The notes: generated by a model from the sequence alone, not told the origin. A stretch of DNA of 64,000 bases from Clostridiales bacterium (GCA_012513435.1 JAAZCE010000018.1:1-64000), one strand, 5' to 3'; positions 25,887 through 35,193 are shown, numbered from the stretch's first letter. Translations and numbers: made by a program.

Positions 25887-26831
25887 ATGGGTACAATAGA
25901 TATTATCACAGCATTAACAAAAACATTTATTATAATATTACCGGGATATATTTTGCAGAAAATGGGGTTTCTGACCAGGGAGCATACCGAAGGGATGTCT
26001 TCCATCATAACGCATATTACATATCCCTGCCTGGTAATCACGGCTATGCAAATGGAATTTTCCATGGAGGTTTTGAACAACTGCAAATACGTTGTTCTTA
26101 TCTTCATGTGCGTGATAGCTGTGGCCATGATTTTGTCAAAGATAATCAGCAAAATAGTAAAGTTACCAAAATCCAAATCTGGACTTTTGGCCTTTATGCT
26201 GGTTTTCGGGAATACAGGCTTTATCGGCTTGCCTGTCCTTAACGGACTTTTTGGGCATGAGGCCGTGTTTTATGGCGCTCTGTGTGACGCTTCATATGAT
26301 GTGTTCATGTTTACCGTAGGAGTCACCCTTGTGAGAAGCGCGGCGGCAGGAGCGGAAAAAGAAAAGATAACTCAGACTCTGAAGGGAATACTAAACCCAT
26401 GCTTTTTTGGAGTGGTCATAGGTCTATCGCTTTACGTGCTGAAAATAGATCTGCCAGATATTATAGGAGGCCCTGTCCAGTCCATAGGGGCTATTACAAG
26501 CCCTCTTGCTATGATGGTAGTAGGCTCGCATCTTGCCAACATCAAGTTCAGGGAGCTGTTTACCGATAAATACGTTTATCTGGTATGCGCCTCTAAGCTT
26601 CTTATCGCACCCCTTATAGCTTTGACGCTGGTCAAGCTCCTTATAGGGACGGGCTCGCTTCTTGCAACCGTAATAGTAATGCAGGCGGCCATGCCTGTTG
26701 CGATGTGCGCCGTGATTTTTTCCGAGCAGTACAAGGCAGATGTGCAGTTTTCCACGAAGGGAGTTCTGCTTACTACCCTGCTTTGCATAGTGACAATACC
26801 GCTGTTCGCAATATTGCTTCAGCATATATAG
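25887..26831 (+). CDS. AEC family transporter (auxin efflux carrier-like)
   Basis: 314-residue integral membrane protein with about ten helices in two inverted halves. First segment TFIIILPGYILQKMGF; conserved-type motifs include GNTGFIGLPVLNGLFG (about 115-130) in the central loop and QAAMPVAMCAVIFSEQY near the C-terminus. Bacterial members carry organic acids such as malate or malonate; the substrate here is unknown. The start at 25887 is the first sensible ATG but lacks a ribosome site. It lies 20 bases before the FHA-SEDS gene, but a functional link is not evident. Confidence 0.88.
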   Translation: MGTIDIITALTKTFIIILPGYILQKMGFLTREHTEGMSSIITHITYPCLVITAMQMEFSMEVLNNCKYVVLIFMCVIAVAMILSKIISKIVKLPKSKSGLLAFMLVFGNTGFIGLPVLNGLFGHEAVFYGALCDASYDVFMFTVGVTLVRSAAAGAEKEKITQTLKGILNPCFFGVVIGLSLYVLKIDLPDIIGGPVQSIGAITSPLAMMVVGSHLANIKFRELFTDKYVYLVCASKLLIAPLIALTLVKLLIGTGSLLATVIVMQAAMPVAMCAVIFSEQYKADVQFSTKGVLLTTLLCIVTIPLFAILLQHI

Positions 26832-26850
26832 AATACATTAAGGAGATATT

Positions 26851-28764
26851 ATGGAAGCTCTGACTACGGCTGTCAGTTCAGTCGGTCTGTACTTCACAAC
26901 AGGTATTCGCTGGGTATTTCTCCTTCTGGCAATACTCATACTGGTGCGACAAATACGTTCGCTTCTGAGGGCTAAGAATCCTTCGGAAATTTGGGCTTAT
27001 TTAGGTTGCCCCGATGACTCTAGCGTTCCTCTCACTCATTGGGAAAATCTTATGGGCAGAGGCCGCGGCTGTGATATTATACTGAACCTTAAGAGCGTTT
27101 CAAGAACTCACGGCTTACTCATCAGAGATTCAAAGGGAGTCTGGAAATACAAGGACCTTAACTCCAAGAACGGTTCAGCCATAAATGGCATGAAGGTCAA
27201 GGGGCCTACAGAGCTCAAGGCTGGAGACATACTGACAATCGGAGGCTCTGACTTTACACTTTATCCTGTAAGTCTTCAGGAACGTATGTCCAACATAGAA
27301 AAGCGTAAGCAGAGGACCCATCCAGTATCCCCTTGGCCCACCCTCTTTGCCATAACACTTTTTCAGTTCTTTACTGTAATTCAGTTCAGGGTTTCTCTCG
27401 GAGAAAACTTTCCGGCAATGCTTCCTGTGGCTTTCCTGCTGCTCTGCGCTCTTATGTGGGCATACGTCATATTTATGAGGACCTTCAAAAGAGTGGGCTT
27501 TGAAATGGAAATGATAGCGTTTTTCCTTTCCACCCTGAGCCTTGCCGTCACAACATCAGCATATCCGGATACGGTATTTAAGCAGGCCGTCTGCATCTGC
27601 CTGGGCGTTGCCCTGTTCTTTGGCCTATGCTGGCTTTTGAGAGATTTGAACAGAGCCAAAAGGCTCATGTATATACTCATGGGGCTAAGCATAGCTCTTC
27701 TCCTTGCCAATCTGGTTCTCGGCACCATAAAGTACGGTGCCCAAAACTGGATTTCCATCGGAGGCTTTTCCTTCCAGCCCTCAGAGCTTGTAAAGATAGT
27801 ATTCATATACATCGGCGCTGCTACTCTCGACGAACTGCAACAGAGAAAAAACCTGACCATATTCCTGGCCTTTTCCGTATTCTGTCTAGGCTGTCTAGCC
27901 ATTATGGGAGATTTCGGTACGGCCATTATCTTTTTCGTGACTTTCCTGATTATTTCTTTCCTGCGAAGCGGCGACTTTACCAAGCTAATACTTATAGTGG
28001 GGGCTGCCGGTCTTATGGGAATGATGGTACTCAGGTTCAAACCTTATATCGCTACAAGATTTGATACCTGGGGTCATGTTTGGGATGTGCCTACGGAAGG
28101 CGGTTTTCAGCAGGTTCAAACTATGACTTCCGCTGCCAGTGGAGGGCTTCTTGGACTTGGTGCAGGAGAAGGAAATCTCAGCGATGTTGCCGCCTCCAGT
28201 ACAGATCTTGTCTTTGGACTGCTCTGTGAGGAGTGGGGACTTATTGTTGCTATACTATCCGTTCTGTGTATAATTACTCTCGGCGTTTTCGCCGTCCGCG
28301 CGATTATCGCGGGCCGCTCCACATATTACAGTATAGCCGCCTGCGGTGCTACTTCCATGTTCATATTCCAGACCATTCTCAACGTATTTGGCTCTGTGGA
28401 TTTGCTTCCTCTCACGGGGGTTACCTTCCCATTTGTATCATCCGGCGGTACTAGCATGATAGCTTCATGGGGTATGCTGGCATTCCTAAAGGCTGCCGAT
28501 ACGAGGCAGAATGCAAGCTTTGCCATACGCCTAGATAAAAAGGATGAATTTGAAAACGAAATGGAAAGCAGAGGACCTGAAAACCCTGAAGACCTCTTCG
28601 ATGCGGTTGGATATGAGAAGGGCTACGAGGACGGTTACTGGAAAAGCTACGAGGACAGCAGACAAGAATATGAAAACAGCCGACAGAAAAGAAATTCCGA
28701 CTATTACGATAATGATGATGAACCTCTTACCCTTGACGACCTGTTTGGAGGTGACAAGAAATGA
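26851..28764 (+). CDS. FHA-domain SEDS glycosyltransferase (FtsW/RodA/SpoVE family)
   Basis: Peptidoglycan polymerase of the SEDS family with an N-terminal regulatory module. Residues 18-38 form a membrane anchor; 60-145 an FHA phosphothreonine-binding domain (MGRGRGCDII, SVSRTHGLL, DLNSKNGSAING). SEDS core about 165-555: YGAQNWISIGGFSFQPSELVK, MGDFGTAIIF and VTFPFVSSGGTSMIASWG are the family motifs. The tail (about 560-637) is acidic and rich in Tyr and Asp. AAGGAGAT precedes the ATG. Its last codons overlap the start of a class B PBP gene, the usual cognate transpeptidase. The fused FHA domain suggests control by Ser/Thr kinase phosphorylation. Confidence 0.92.
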   Translation: MEALTTAVSSVGLYFTTGIRWVFLLLAILILVRQIRSLLRAKNPSEIWAYLGCPDDSSVPLTHWENLMGRGRGCDIILNLKSVSRTHGLLIRDSKGVWKYKDLNSKNGSAINGMKVKGPTELKAGDILTIGGSDFTLYPVSLQERMSNIEKRKQRTHPVSPWPTLFAITLFQFFTVIQFRVSLGENFPAMLPVAFLLLCALMWAYVIFMRTFKRVGFEMEMIAFFLSTLSLAVTTSAYPDTVFKQAVCICLGVALFFGLCWLLRDLNRAKRLMYILMGLSIALLLANLVLGTIKYGAQNWISIGGFSFQPSELVKIVFIYIGAATLDELQQRKNLTIFLAFSVFCLGCLAIMGDFGTAIIFFVTFLIISFLRSGDFTKLILIVGAAGLMGMMVLRFKPYIATRFDTWGHVWDVPTEGGFQQVQTMTSAASGGLLGLGAGEGNLSDVAASSTDLVFGLLCEEWGLIVAILSVLCIITLGVFAVRAIIAGRSTYYSIAACGATSMFIFQTILNVFGSVDLLPLTGVTFPFVSSGGTSMIASWGMLAFLKAADTRQNASFAIRLDKKDEFENEMESRGPENPEDLFDAVGYEKGYEDGYWKSYEDSRQEYENSRQKRNSDYYDNDDEPLTLDDLFGGDKK

Positions 28765-30122
28765 AAAAGATAGAAAGACGTGCTATAATGTGCCTGTTTC
28801 TGGCCTGCGTACTTTTAGTCGGCGTAGGCGTTTTCACGTATAGATTTTTTGCATATGGCGATAACTGGGCTGCCTACGAAGGCAATCGCGATGTTTACAG
28901 CGAAGGGGATCTTGCCAAGGGTGCACTTTTCGACAGGAGCGGTTCACTTCTCATGCAGAACACCGCCGAAGGCATGGTATACAACGAAGATTATTACGTC
29001 CGTTCCTCTCTCATGCACATCACAGGGGACAAAGACAACAACATATCCACCGGAGCCAACAGAGCCTTGGCGGATGAACTTATAGGCTACGATCCCATCA
29101 ACGGCGTATATACTCTTAACAACGCCGGAGAAAACGTCACCCTCACTCTTGATTCCAACGCATGTGCCACAGCATATAAAGCCCTCGACGGCAGGAAGGG
29201 AGCTGTTGGCATCTATAATTATGAGACAGGAGAAATCCTCTGTATGGTAAGTTCACCTACCTACGATCCTCTCGACCCTCCTTCTGACCTGAGTTCAGAT
29301 GATATGTCAGGGGTTTATATCAACAGATTCACCTCGGCAACATTTGTCCCCGGCTCTATATTCAAGCTGGTTACTGCTGCAGCCTCCATCGAGACCCTTG
29401 ATGACGCCTATAGCTGGCAAGTTTACTGCGACGGTTCCGTGGATTACGGTCATGGCGATGAGGTTACTGATTTAGAAGCCCACGGTGACGTGGAGCTGTC
29501 AAAGGCCCTTGAGGTTTCCTGCAACTGCTACTTCGGTCAGCTGACAGAAAAGCTGGGTGGCGGTATTCTTGAAAAATACGTGGATAAAGCCGGACTTACC
29601 AAGAGCTACGATATTGATGGCATCGAGACAGCCGAGAGTACCTTTGATTATCCCGATGAAGGCGTCAGCCTTGCATGGACAGGTATCGGCCAATACCACG
29701 ATTTGGTCAACCCTTGCTCTATGATGGTCTATATGGGAGGAATAGCAGGAGGCGGAGATGCTGTGCTTCCGACTATTATCACTCCGACAACATTCCTGGA
29801 CAAGCAGCTTGCCAAGTTACCTATGTTCGGCATAAAGAAAAAATCAATGCTGGACAGCGCAACGGCTGAATCTCTTACGGAGATGATGTCCAACAACGTT
29901 GTCAATCACTACGGCTCAGATATGTTCCCCGGCCTATCTATATGTGCCAAGTCGGGAACCGCTGAAGTCGGTGGAAATAAAGATCCTAACGCCTGGTTCG
30001 TCGGCTTCCTTGACGATTCCGAGCATCCATACGCCTTTGCCGTTCTAGTAGAAAACGGCGGCTACGGTGCCGATGCTGCAGGATCAGTAGCTAATGATGT
30101 GTTGCAGGATCTTATATATTAA
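28761..30122 (+). CDS. Class B penicillin-binding protein (PbpA-like transpeptidase)
   Basis: 453 residues, single N-terminal membrane helix (about 9-30) and an extracytoplasmic transpeptidase domain. Active-site motifs: S199-x-x-K202 (PGSIFKLV), SCN at about 253-255 and KSGTAEVGG near 394. The N-terminal non-catalytic region is short, as in actinobacterial PbpA, rather than the long dimerisation region of PBP2. The start overlaps the FHA-SEDS gene by four bases (ATGA), so the pair is translated together and should form a polymerase-transpeptidase complex. Confidence 0.92.
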   Translation: MKKIERRAIMCLFLACVLLVGVGVFTYRFFAYGDNWAAYEGNRDVYSEGDLAKGALFDRSGSLLMQNTAEGMVYNEDYYVRSSLMHITGDKDNNISTGANRALADELIGYDPINGVYTLNNAGENVTLTLDSNACATAYKALDGRKGAVGIYNYETGEILCMVSSPTYDPLDPPSDLSSDDMSGVYINRFTSATFVPGSIFKLVTAAASIETLDDAYSWQVYCDGSVDYGHGDEVTDLEAHGDVELSKALEVSCNCYFGQLTEKLGGGILEKYVDKAGLTKSYDIDGIETAESTFDYPDEGVSLAWTGIGQYHDLVNPCSMMVYMGGIAGGGDAVLPTIITPTTFLDKQLAKLPMFGIKKKSMLDSATAESLTEMMSNNVVNHYGSDMFPGLSICAKSGTAEVGGNKDPNAWFVGFLDDSEHPYAFAVLVENGGYGADAAGSVANDVLQDLIY

Positions 30123-30127
30123 ATATC

Positions 30128-31204
30128 TTATTTGTAGGTTATGGTGCAGTTTTGGTCTACTACCTCTACCCAGGTGTTGCCCCTTGTAAGCTTTAACTTG
30201 TTTCCGGCTCCGTCTACAAATATAGTTCTTGAATCAAGATCCTCTCTAGACCAGGTTCCCTTGACAGCACATCCGTTTGTAAAAAGTACAGCCTCTCCTC
30301 CGGTACACATATCTATTGATAGCCTTCCCTTGCTGTCCAGAACACTGCTGGACACCTTCTGCACAAGGATATTATAGCACGTAATATCTTCCTCTGTTTC
30401 CTTATCTATGTATTCATCTCCGTTGTCTATTGTTCTGGTATACTTGCTTGTATCGGCATCGTATTTGAACTCAAACTCGCTGTAATCGTAGTCAAATTCG
30501 ATGTAGGATGCAGCATCTCCCTGGTTCTGCTGTGCTCCGCTTAGGAACCCAAAGGGTTTTATCTTCTGCTTCTCATCCCACCAGCCCTGCTCGTCGATTT
30601 CGGCCTTTATTTCACTCCACCTTATATAGGAATTGTGGGGTGCTTCCTTGTCGTTTACCCGATAAAACTCGCAGTCACTGTTCATAGCGTTTATGTATGG
30701 AACTACGTCCGACAGCAAATACTCCTTGGCCTGCGGGCTCCACCCGTGAGCTATCCATATCCCCTTGTATTCCCTTGTTAAATCCACGAAGTAAGGTCTT
30801 GTGCTTCTTACAGGTCCAAAATATTCGGGAATCTGTCCGTAGAATATGGCATTAAGTCTTGTCTGCAGCCCCTCCACAGGAAATTCGTATACTATATCCG
30901 CCTTGGAGAGCCATGACTGTGGAAGTGCATCGCCTACATTGTCTATGGACACTATAATAGGCCTTGCAGCCAGTTCCTCGCTGTAAAGCTGCCCCGTAAG
31001 ATTGCTTGTCTCGCCTCCGCTAAAAGTAACGTCAGGAAGCCTTCCTGTTATCTTTCCTCCCGTAGCAAACATCACTACTCCGCCGAGTATTACCGCCACA
31101 GCCAAAGCTATTACGATTATCAACATTTTGTCAAGATTTTTGCTGGGTTTTTTATCAGGCTTTTCTTTCTGTTTTTTCGCTCTGCTGCTAATTCTTCCTT
31201 CCAT
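30128..31204 (-). CDS. DUF3048 (YerB-like) membrane-anchored protein
   Basis: 358 residues: basic cytoplasmic N-terminus (RAKKQKEKPDKKPSK), one membrane helix (about 27-49), then an extracytoplasmic DUF3048 domain. Family hallmarks include RPIIVSIDNVGDALPQSWLS, ADIVYEFPVEGLQTRLNAIF, FGPVRSTRPYFVDL and the C-terminal GNTWVEVVD. YerB homologues are lipoproteins or anchored proteins of unknown function. It is convergent with pbpA (five bases apart) and divergent from the cation exporter, sharing a palindromic promoter region. Confidence 0.88.
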   Translation of the reverse strand: MEGRISSRAKKQKEKPDKKPSKNLDKMLIIVIALAVAVILGGVVMFATGGKITGRLPDVTFSGGETSNLTGQLYSEELAARPIIVSIDNVGDALPQSWLSKADIVYEFPVEGLQTRLNAIFYGQIPEYFGPVRSTRPYFVDLTREYKGIWIAHGWSPQAKEYLLSDVVPYINAMNSDCEFYRVNDKEAPHNSYIRWSEIKAEIDEQGWWDEKQKIKPFGFLSGAQQNQGDAASYIEFDYDYSEFEFKYDADTSKYTRTIDNGDEYIDKETEEDITCYNILVQKVSSSVLDSKGRLSIDMCTGGEAVLFTNGCAVKGTWSREDLDSRTIFVDGAGNKLKLTRGNTWVEVVDQNCTITYK

Positions 31205-31230
31205 GCTACTTTCCCTTTCCCTGCCAATTT

Positions 31231-31255
31231 GGTATACTAACGGTAGTAGTATACC
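31231..31255. promoter_or_regulatory. Palindrome in divergent promoter region (YerB-like / cation exporter)
   Basis: GGTATACTA (31231-31239) and TAGTATACC (31247-31255) are perfect inverted repeats, seven bases apart. Each arm contains a TATACT -10-like box, one for each direction; on the minus strand TTTGCA lies 17 bp upstream (31276-31271). A likely operator or simply facing promoters. Confidence 0.5.
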
Positions 31256-31289
31256 ACATTATCGCCATAGTGCAAAAGGAGAACTTTAC

Positions 31290-32462
31290 GTGAGAAAATT
31301 ATTAATAAAGCTTTTTATAAAGGACCCTCAAAACACATCCGACCCTAAGGTTAGGGAAAAATATGGAAAACTGGCCGGTGTAGTAGGTATCGTGTCCAAC
31401 ATGCTTCTTTGTATCATGAAGATAGTGATAGGTATTTTTTCCAGGAGCATAGCTATCATAGCTGATGGTGTAAACAATTTGGCCGATGCTTCATCGTCTA
31501 TAATCACCCTGCTGAGCTTCAAGCTGTCATCACTTCCGGAAGACAAGGACCACCCATACGGTCATGCAAGGATAGAGTACATCAGCGGCCTCATTATTTC
31601 CCTTATAATTATCATTATTGGCCTTCAGCTTCTGAAAACATCTTTTTTGAAGGTGATGAATCCTGAAGCTCTTAACTTTAGCTATATTACAATCATAATG
31701 CTTCTCGTTGCCATTGCAGTCAAGCTGTGGCAGGCTCTGTTTAACAAAAGCATAGGCAAAACCATCAATTCTCTCACCCTTACAGCCACCGCTACAGACA
31801 GCAGGAACGACTGCATCTCCACAGCTGCAGTATTGCTCAGTCTTCTCATTGGCAAGGCCACAGGAATCAACATCGACGGATACATGGGCTGCCTGGTTGC
31901 ACTGTTTATCATATGGTCCGGAATAATGCTGGTAAAGGAAACCACCAGCCCTCTTCTAGGAGAGGCCCCTGATGAAGATCTGGTAAACGACATCAACCAA
32001 ATAGTAAGAAAATCTTCTGGTGTCCTAGGCGTTCACGACCTGATAGTTCATAATTACGGTCCCGGCAAGGTGTTCGCTTCAATACACATTGAGGTAGATG
32101 CCGACGGCGATTTAATGAAAAGCCACGACATGATTGACAACATAGAACATATCGTCAAGGAAAGTCTTCATATTGAATTTGTTGCCCACATGGACCCAAT
32201 AAAAACAAACGACCCTCTCATTAAGGAGCTGCGCGCCATTATCTCCCAGACACTGGTATCACTTGATGGCGTTGAAAGTATTCACGATTTCAGAATAGTT
32301 CCCGGCCCTACCCATACCAACATAATTTTTGATACAGTCCTTTCGGCGGACTGCAAGCTGGCGGAAAATGAAATTCTCAAAATAGCCGATGACGCCCTCA
32401 AGGCAATAGACGAGAATTATTTTGTTGTCATCACATTTGATAGAGCCTATACAAGCCTCTGA
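31290..32462 (+). CDS. Cation diffusion facilitator, probable Mn(II) exporter type
   Basis: 390-residue metal/proton antiporter with six membrane helices and a C-terminal cytoplasmic metal-binding domain. Metal site residues: NNLAD in helix 2 (N-x3-D) and DSRND in helix 5 (D-x3-D), the pattern associated with manganese CDFs such as MntE; zinc exporters usually have His. The conserved DHPYGHARIEY follows helix 3. The GTG at 31290 is preferred: AAAGGAG lies eight bases before it, while the long upstream frame overlaps the divergent gene. The C-terminal extension (about 290-390) is longer than in minimal CDFs. Confidence 0.88.
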   Translation: MRKLLIKLFIKDPQNTSDPKVREKYGKLAGVVGIVSNMLLCIMKIVIGIFSRSIAIIADGVNNLADASSSIITLLSFKLSSLPEDKDHPYGHARIEYISGLIISLIIIIIGLQLLKTSFLKVMNPEALNFSYITIIMLLVAIAVKLWQALFNKSIGKTINSLTLTATATDSRNDCISTAAVLLSLLIGKATGINIDGYMGCLVALFIIWSGIMLVKETTSPLLGEAPDEDLVNDINQIVRKSSGVLGVHDLIVHNYGPGKVFASIHIEVDADGDLMKSHDMIDNIEHIVKESLHIEFVAHMDPIKTNDPLIKELRAIISQTLVSLDGVESIHDFRIVPGPTHTNIIFDTVLSADCKLAENEILKIADDALKAIDENYFVVITFDRAYTSL

Positions 32463-32535
32463 GGCGAAAGCTCCTGCATACCAGTAACATAAAAGCATCA
32501 AGGTGCAAACCGTAATTTTTTTTCTCTTCCGACTG

Positions 32536-32562
32536 GCATTTTTAAAATGCTCGTGATATAAT
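32536..32562 (+). promoter_or_regulatory. Extended -10 promoter with adjacent palindrome
   Basis: TGATATAAT (32554-32562) is an extended -10. Just upstream GCATTTT-T-AAAATGC (32536-32550) is a perfect palindrome covering the spacer/-35 area, a possible operator for the acyltransferase-like/acyl-CoA ligase operon. Confidence 0.5.
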
Positions 32563-32597
32563 TTTACACAAGTTTTAGAATTTTAGGGGAAAGTATT

Positions 32598-33467
32598 ATG
32601 GCTAAAAAACACGGAGACAGAAGGGATGGTGTATGGCTCAAGGACATCGACGGGTTCCATGCCATCATGCCTTATCTCATGCCAAACAGGTGTGACAACG
32701 AAGTTTATATCGAAGAAGCTCTGGATGTTACCAGCGTAATGAAATATTTAAAAAAGAAAAACGGGCAGGGTGCCCCTTACAAAACTACGGCATTCCACAT
32801 CTTTACCACGGCGGTAGCCAAAACAGTGTATCACAGACCTCTCCTCAATCGTTACATAGCGGGCAAAAGATTCTATCAGAGGAAGGATATCACCCTTTGC
32901 TTCGTAGTAAAGCGCAAGTTCAAGGACAATGCGGAGGAATCACTGCTTGTTGTCAAAGCAGACCCTGACATGACTCTCACGCAGATGAGCCACAAGATTC
33001 TGGGAGACTCCCACAAAATACGAGAAGACAACGGCAACAGCATAGACAAACTCCTTGGAAAGCTTGCCAAACTCCCTAGATTTATCATGCGTTTTGTCAT
33101 GTTCGTATTCAGGTTTCTTGATTTTCACGGCAAAATGCCGGAAAGCATTTGCCAAGGGGACTGCAACTATGCTACGGTGCTTCTCTCCAATCTAGGGAGC
33201 ATCAAGTGCGATGCAGCATACCATCACCTGAACAACTACGGTACCAATTCCATAGTCATTACCATAGGAAAAATTCATAAGGACCAAATCGTCGGTAGCG
33301 ACGGTAATATAAAAGTAAGAGATGTTGTAAAAATCGGGGCGACTGTAGACGAAAGGATTGCCGATGGCTTTTATTTTGCAAAATCCATAAGGCTCCTTGA
33401 AAAAATACTTGCTAATCCTGAGGACCTCGAAAAGCCTATTAAGGAGGAAACAAGAGATGCAGACTAA
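32598..33467 (+). CDS. E2/CAT-fold acyltransferase-like protein with altered catalytic motif
   Basis: 289 residues. The fold is that of 2-oxo acid dehydrogenase E2 catalytic domains / chloramphenicol acetyltransferase: KTTAFHIFTTAVAKTV near 62-77, a central strand, CNYATVLLSNLGSI (189-202) and the C-terminal helix AKSIRLLEKILANPEDL. No lipoyl or E1/E3-binding domain is present. The catalytic motif, normally DHRxxDG, reads D251-E-R-I-A-D-G257: the active-site His is Glu252. The enzyme may be inactive as an acetyltransferase or use another residue (H209/H210 are candidates). The gene overlaps an acyl-CoA ligase gene by 11 bases, suggesting they act on the same acyl group. Not a pyruvate dehydrogenase subunit. 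Confidence 0.78.
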   Translation: MAKKHGDRRDGVWLKDIDGFHAIMPYLMPNRCDNEVYIEEALDVTSVMKYLKKKNGQGAPYKTTAFHIFTTAVAKTVYHRPLLNRYIAGKRFYQRKDITLCFVVKRKFKDNAEESLLVVKADPDMTLTQMSHKILGDSHKIREDNGNSIDKLLGKLAKLPRFIMRFVMFVFRFLDFHGKMPESICQGDCNYATVLLSNLGSIKCDAAYHHLNNYGTNSIVITIGKIHKDQIVGSDGNIKVRDVVKIGATVDERIADGFYFAKSIRLLEKILANPEDLEKPIKEETRDAD

Positions 33468-35193
33468 AGCGCCGTGGCTGAGTTCGTACAAAAACGTACC
33501 TCATTCACTGAACTATCCCGACTGTTCCATGTTCCAGCTTATCCAGGATAATGCAAAGAATTATCAAGACTATATAGCTTACGAATTCATGGGACATAAG
33601 GTCACATACCAAAAATTTATCGAAAATGTACATACATGTGCTAAGGGACTTAAAGTTCTTGGCTTCAAACCAGGCGATCGCATAACAATATGCATGCCCA
33701 ATACCCCTCAGGGCGTTACCATGTTCTACGCCATAAACCTCATGGGATGTATTTCCAATATGATTCATCCTTTATCCTCCGAGGGTGAAATTAAATTCTA
33801 TCTGAACCATTCACACAGCAAAGGTATTCTCATTCTCGATGCCTTCCTACCTAAGCTGGAAAACATCATTTGGGAAACTCCTGACTTGGAAAAGGTAATG
33901 GTAGCCTCCATTTCCACTGAATTAAATTTTATAAAAAAAGTGGGCTTCAAGCTGACAAAGGGAAAAAAGATACCTAAGATTCCGAGAAGAGACAACATAA
34001 CCCTCTACTCCACACTTATGGAAATGGGCCAGGACTACACGGGAGAATACGTTGTACAAAAAAAAGCCGATGACCCTGCGGCCATCCTTTATAGCGGCGG
34101 CACTACGGGAACGACTAAGGGAATTATTCTGACCAATCTGAACTTCAACTCTCTCGCAATGCAGACCATAGCTGCCGGCGACTGCGTTATCAAGGGGCAT
34201 AAAATGCTTTCCATAATGCCGATTTTTCACGGCTTCGGTCTTGGCGTATGCATACATACTATGCTAGTGGGAATTTGCAGGTGCATTCTCGTTCCCCAGT
34301 TCAGCGTAGAGACCTACGCCCAGCTTCTTAAAAAAGTTCAGCCTAACTACATTGCAGGGGTGCCTACCCTGTATGAGGCTCTTCTCAGAAGCAAAAATAT
34401 GAAAAACGTAAATCTGGCTTGTCTTGAAGGAGTATTTTCCGGCGGGGACAGCCTTTCCATAGAGCTTAAGCGGAAAGTGGATACTTTTCTCAGAGAGCAT
34501 CACGCAACGGTGCAAATTCGCGAGGGCTACGGCACTACTGAATGTGTAACAGCCAGCTGCTTGACTCCTAAATCCTTCTTCAAGGAGGGAAGCATAGGCA
34601 TTCCTTTTCCCGATACTTTCTATAAGATTGTAAAGGCCAGCACCAAAAATCAGATTCCTTACGGTGACGAGGGTGAAATATGCATCAGCGGCCCTTCCGT
34701 AATGAAAGAATACCTGGATAACCTTGAGGAAACAGAGGCTGTGCTTCAGCTCCATGAAGACGGCCGCATCTGGCTCCACACGGGAGATCTTGGCACCATG
34801 GACGATGAAGGCTTCGTTTACTATAAGCAGCGTCTCAAGAGGATGATAATATCCTCCGGCTATTCTATCTACCCTTCTCAGCTTGAAAACATCATAGACG
34901 CCCACCCGGACGTTCTAATGTGTACCGTAATCGGCGTTCCAGACCCTTATAAAGTACAAAAAGTAAAGGCCTTTGTGGTGCTTAAAAACGGTGTATCACC
35001 TAACGACGATGTGCGTGAAAGCATTAGTCAGCACTGCGTGAAAAATATAGCCAAGTACGCCATGCCTTATGAATTTGAATTCAGAGATAATTTGCCACAG
35101 ACCCTAGTGGGTAAGGTGGCCTATACGGTCCTTGAAAAAGAAGAGCTGGCTAATCTGGCAGAGAAAAACAAGCTGCAAAAGAAAAATTCTTAA
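33457..35193 (+). CDS. AMP-forming acyl-CoA ligase
   Basis: 578-residue ANL-superfamily adenylating enzyme. Motifs: ATP loop LYSGGTTGTTKGIILTN (about 208-224), GYGTTECVTAS (A5 region), HTGDLG, KRMIISSGYSIYPSQLE (A8 hinge) and the A10 lysine in LVGKVAYTVLEKEE. The ATG at 33457 is chosen because AAGGAGG lies ten bases upstream, inside the preceding gene. Fatty or aromatic acid specificity cannot be read from sequence. Its tight coupling to the E2-like protein implies activation of an acid to an acyl-CoA that the partner binds or transfers. Confidence 0.9.
   Translation: MQTKAPWLSSYKNVPHSLNYPDCSMFQLIQDNAKNYQDYIAYEFMGHKVTYQKFIENVHTCAKGLKVLGFKPGDRITICMPNTPQGVTMFYAINLMGCISNMIHPLSSEGEIKFYLNHSHSKGILILDAFLPKLENIIWETPDLEKVMVASISTELNFIKKVGFKLTKGKKIPKIPRRDNITLYSTLMEMGQDYTGEYVVQKKADDPAAILYSGGTTGTTKGIILTNLNFNSLAMQTIAAGDCVIKGHKMLSIMPIFHGFGLGVCIHTMLVGICRCILVPQFSVETYAQLLKKVQPNYIAGVPTLYEALLRSKNMKNVNLACLEGVFSGGDSLSIELKRKVDTFLREHHATVQIREGYGTTECVTASCLTPKSFFKEGSIGIPFPDTFYKIVKASTKNQIPYGDEGEICISGPSVMKEYLDNLEETEAVLQLHEDGRIWLHTGDLGTMDDEGFVYYKQRLKRMIISSGYSIYPSQLENIIDAHPDVLMCTVIGVPDPYKVQKVKAFVVLKNGVSPNDDVRESISQHCVKNIAKYAMPYEFEFRDNLPQTLVGKVAYTVLEKEELANLAEKNKLQKKNS

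Noticed and set aside
31002-31289. N-terminal 96-codon extension of the cation exporter frame
   Set aside because: It overlaps the divergent YerB-like gene and the palindromic promoter; the GTG at 31290 has a proper SD and begins where homology to exporters begins.
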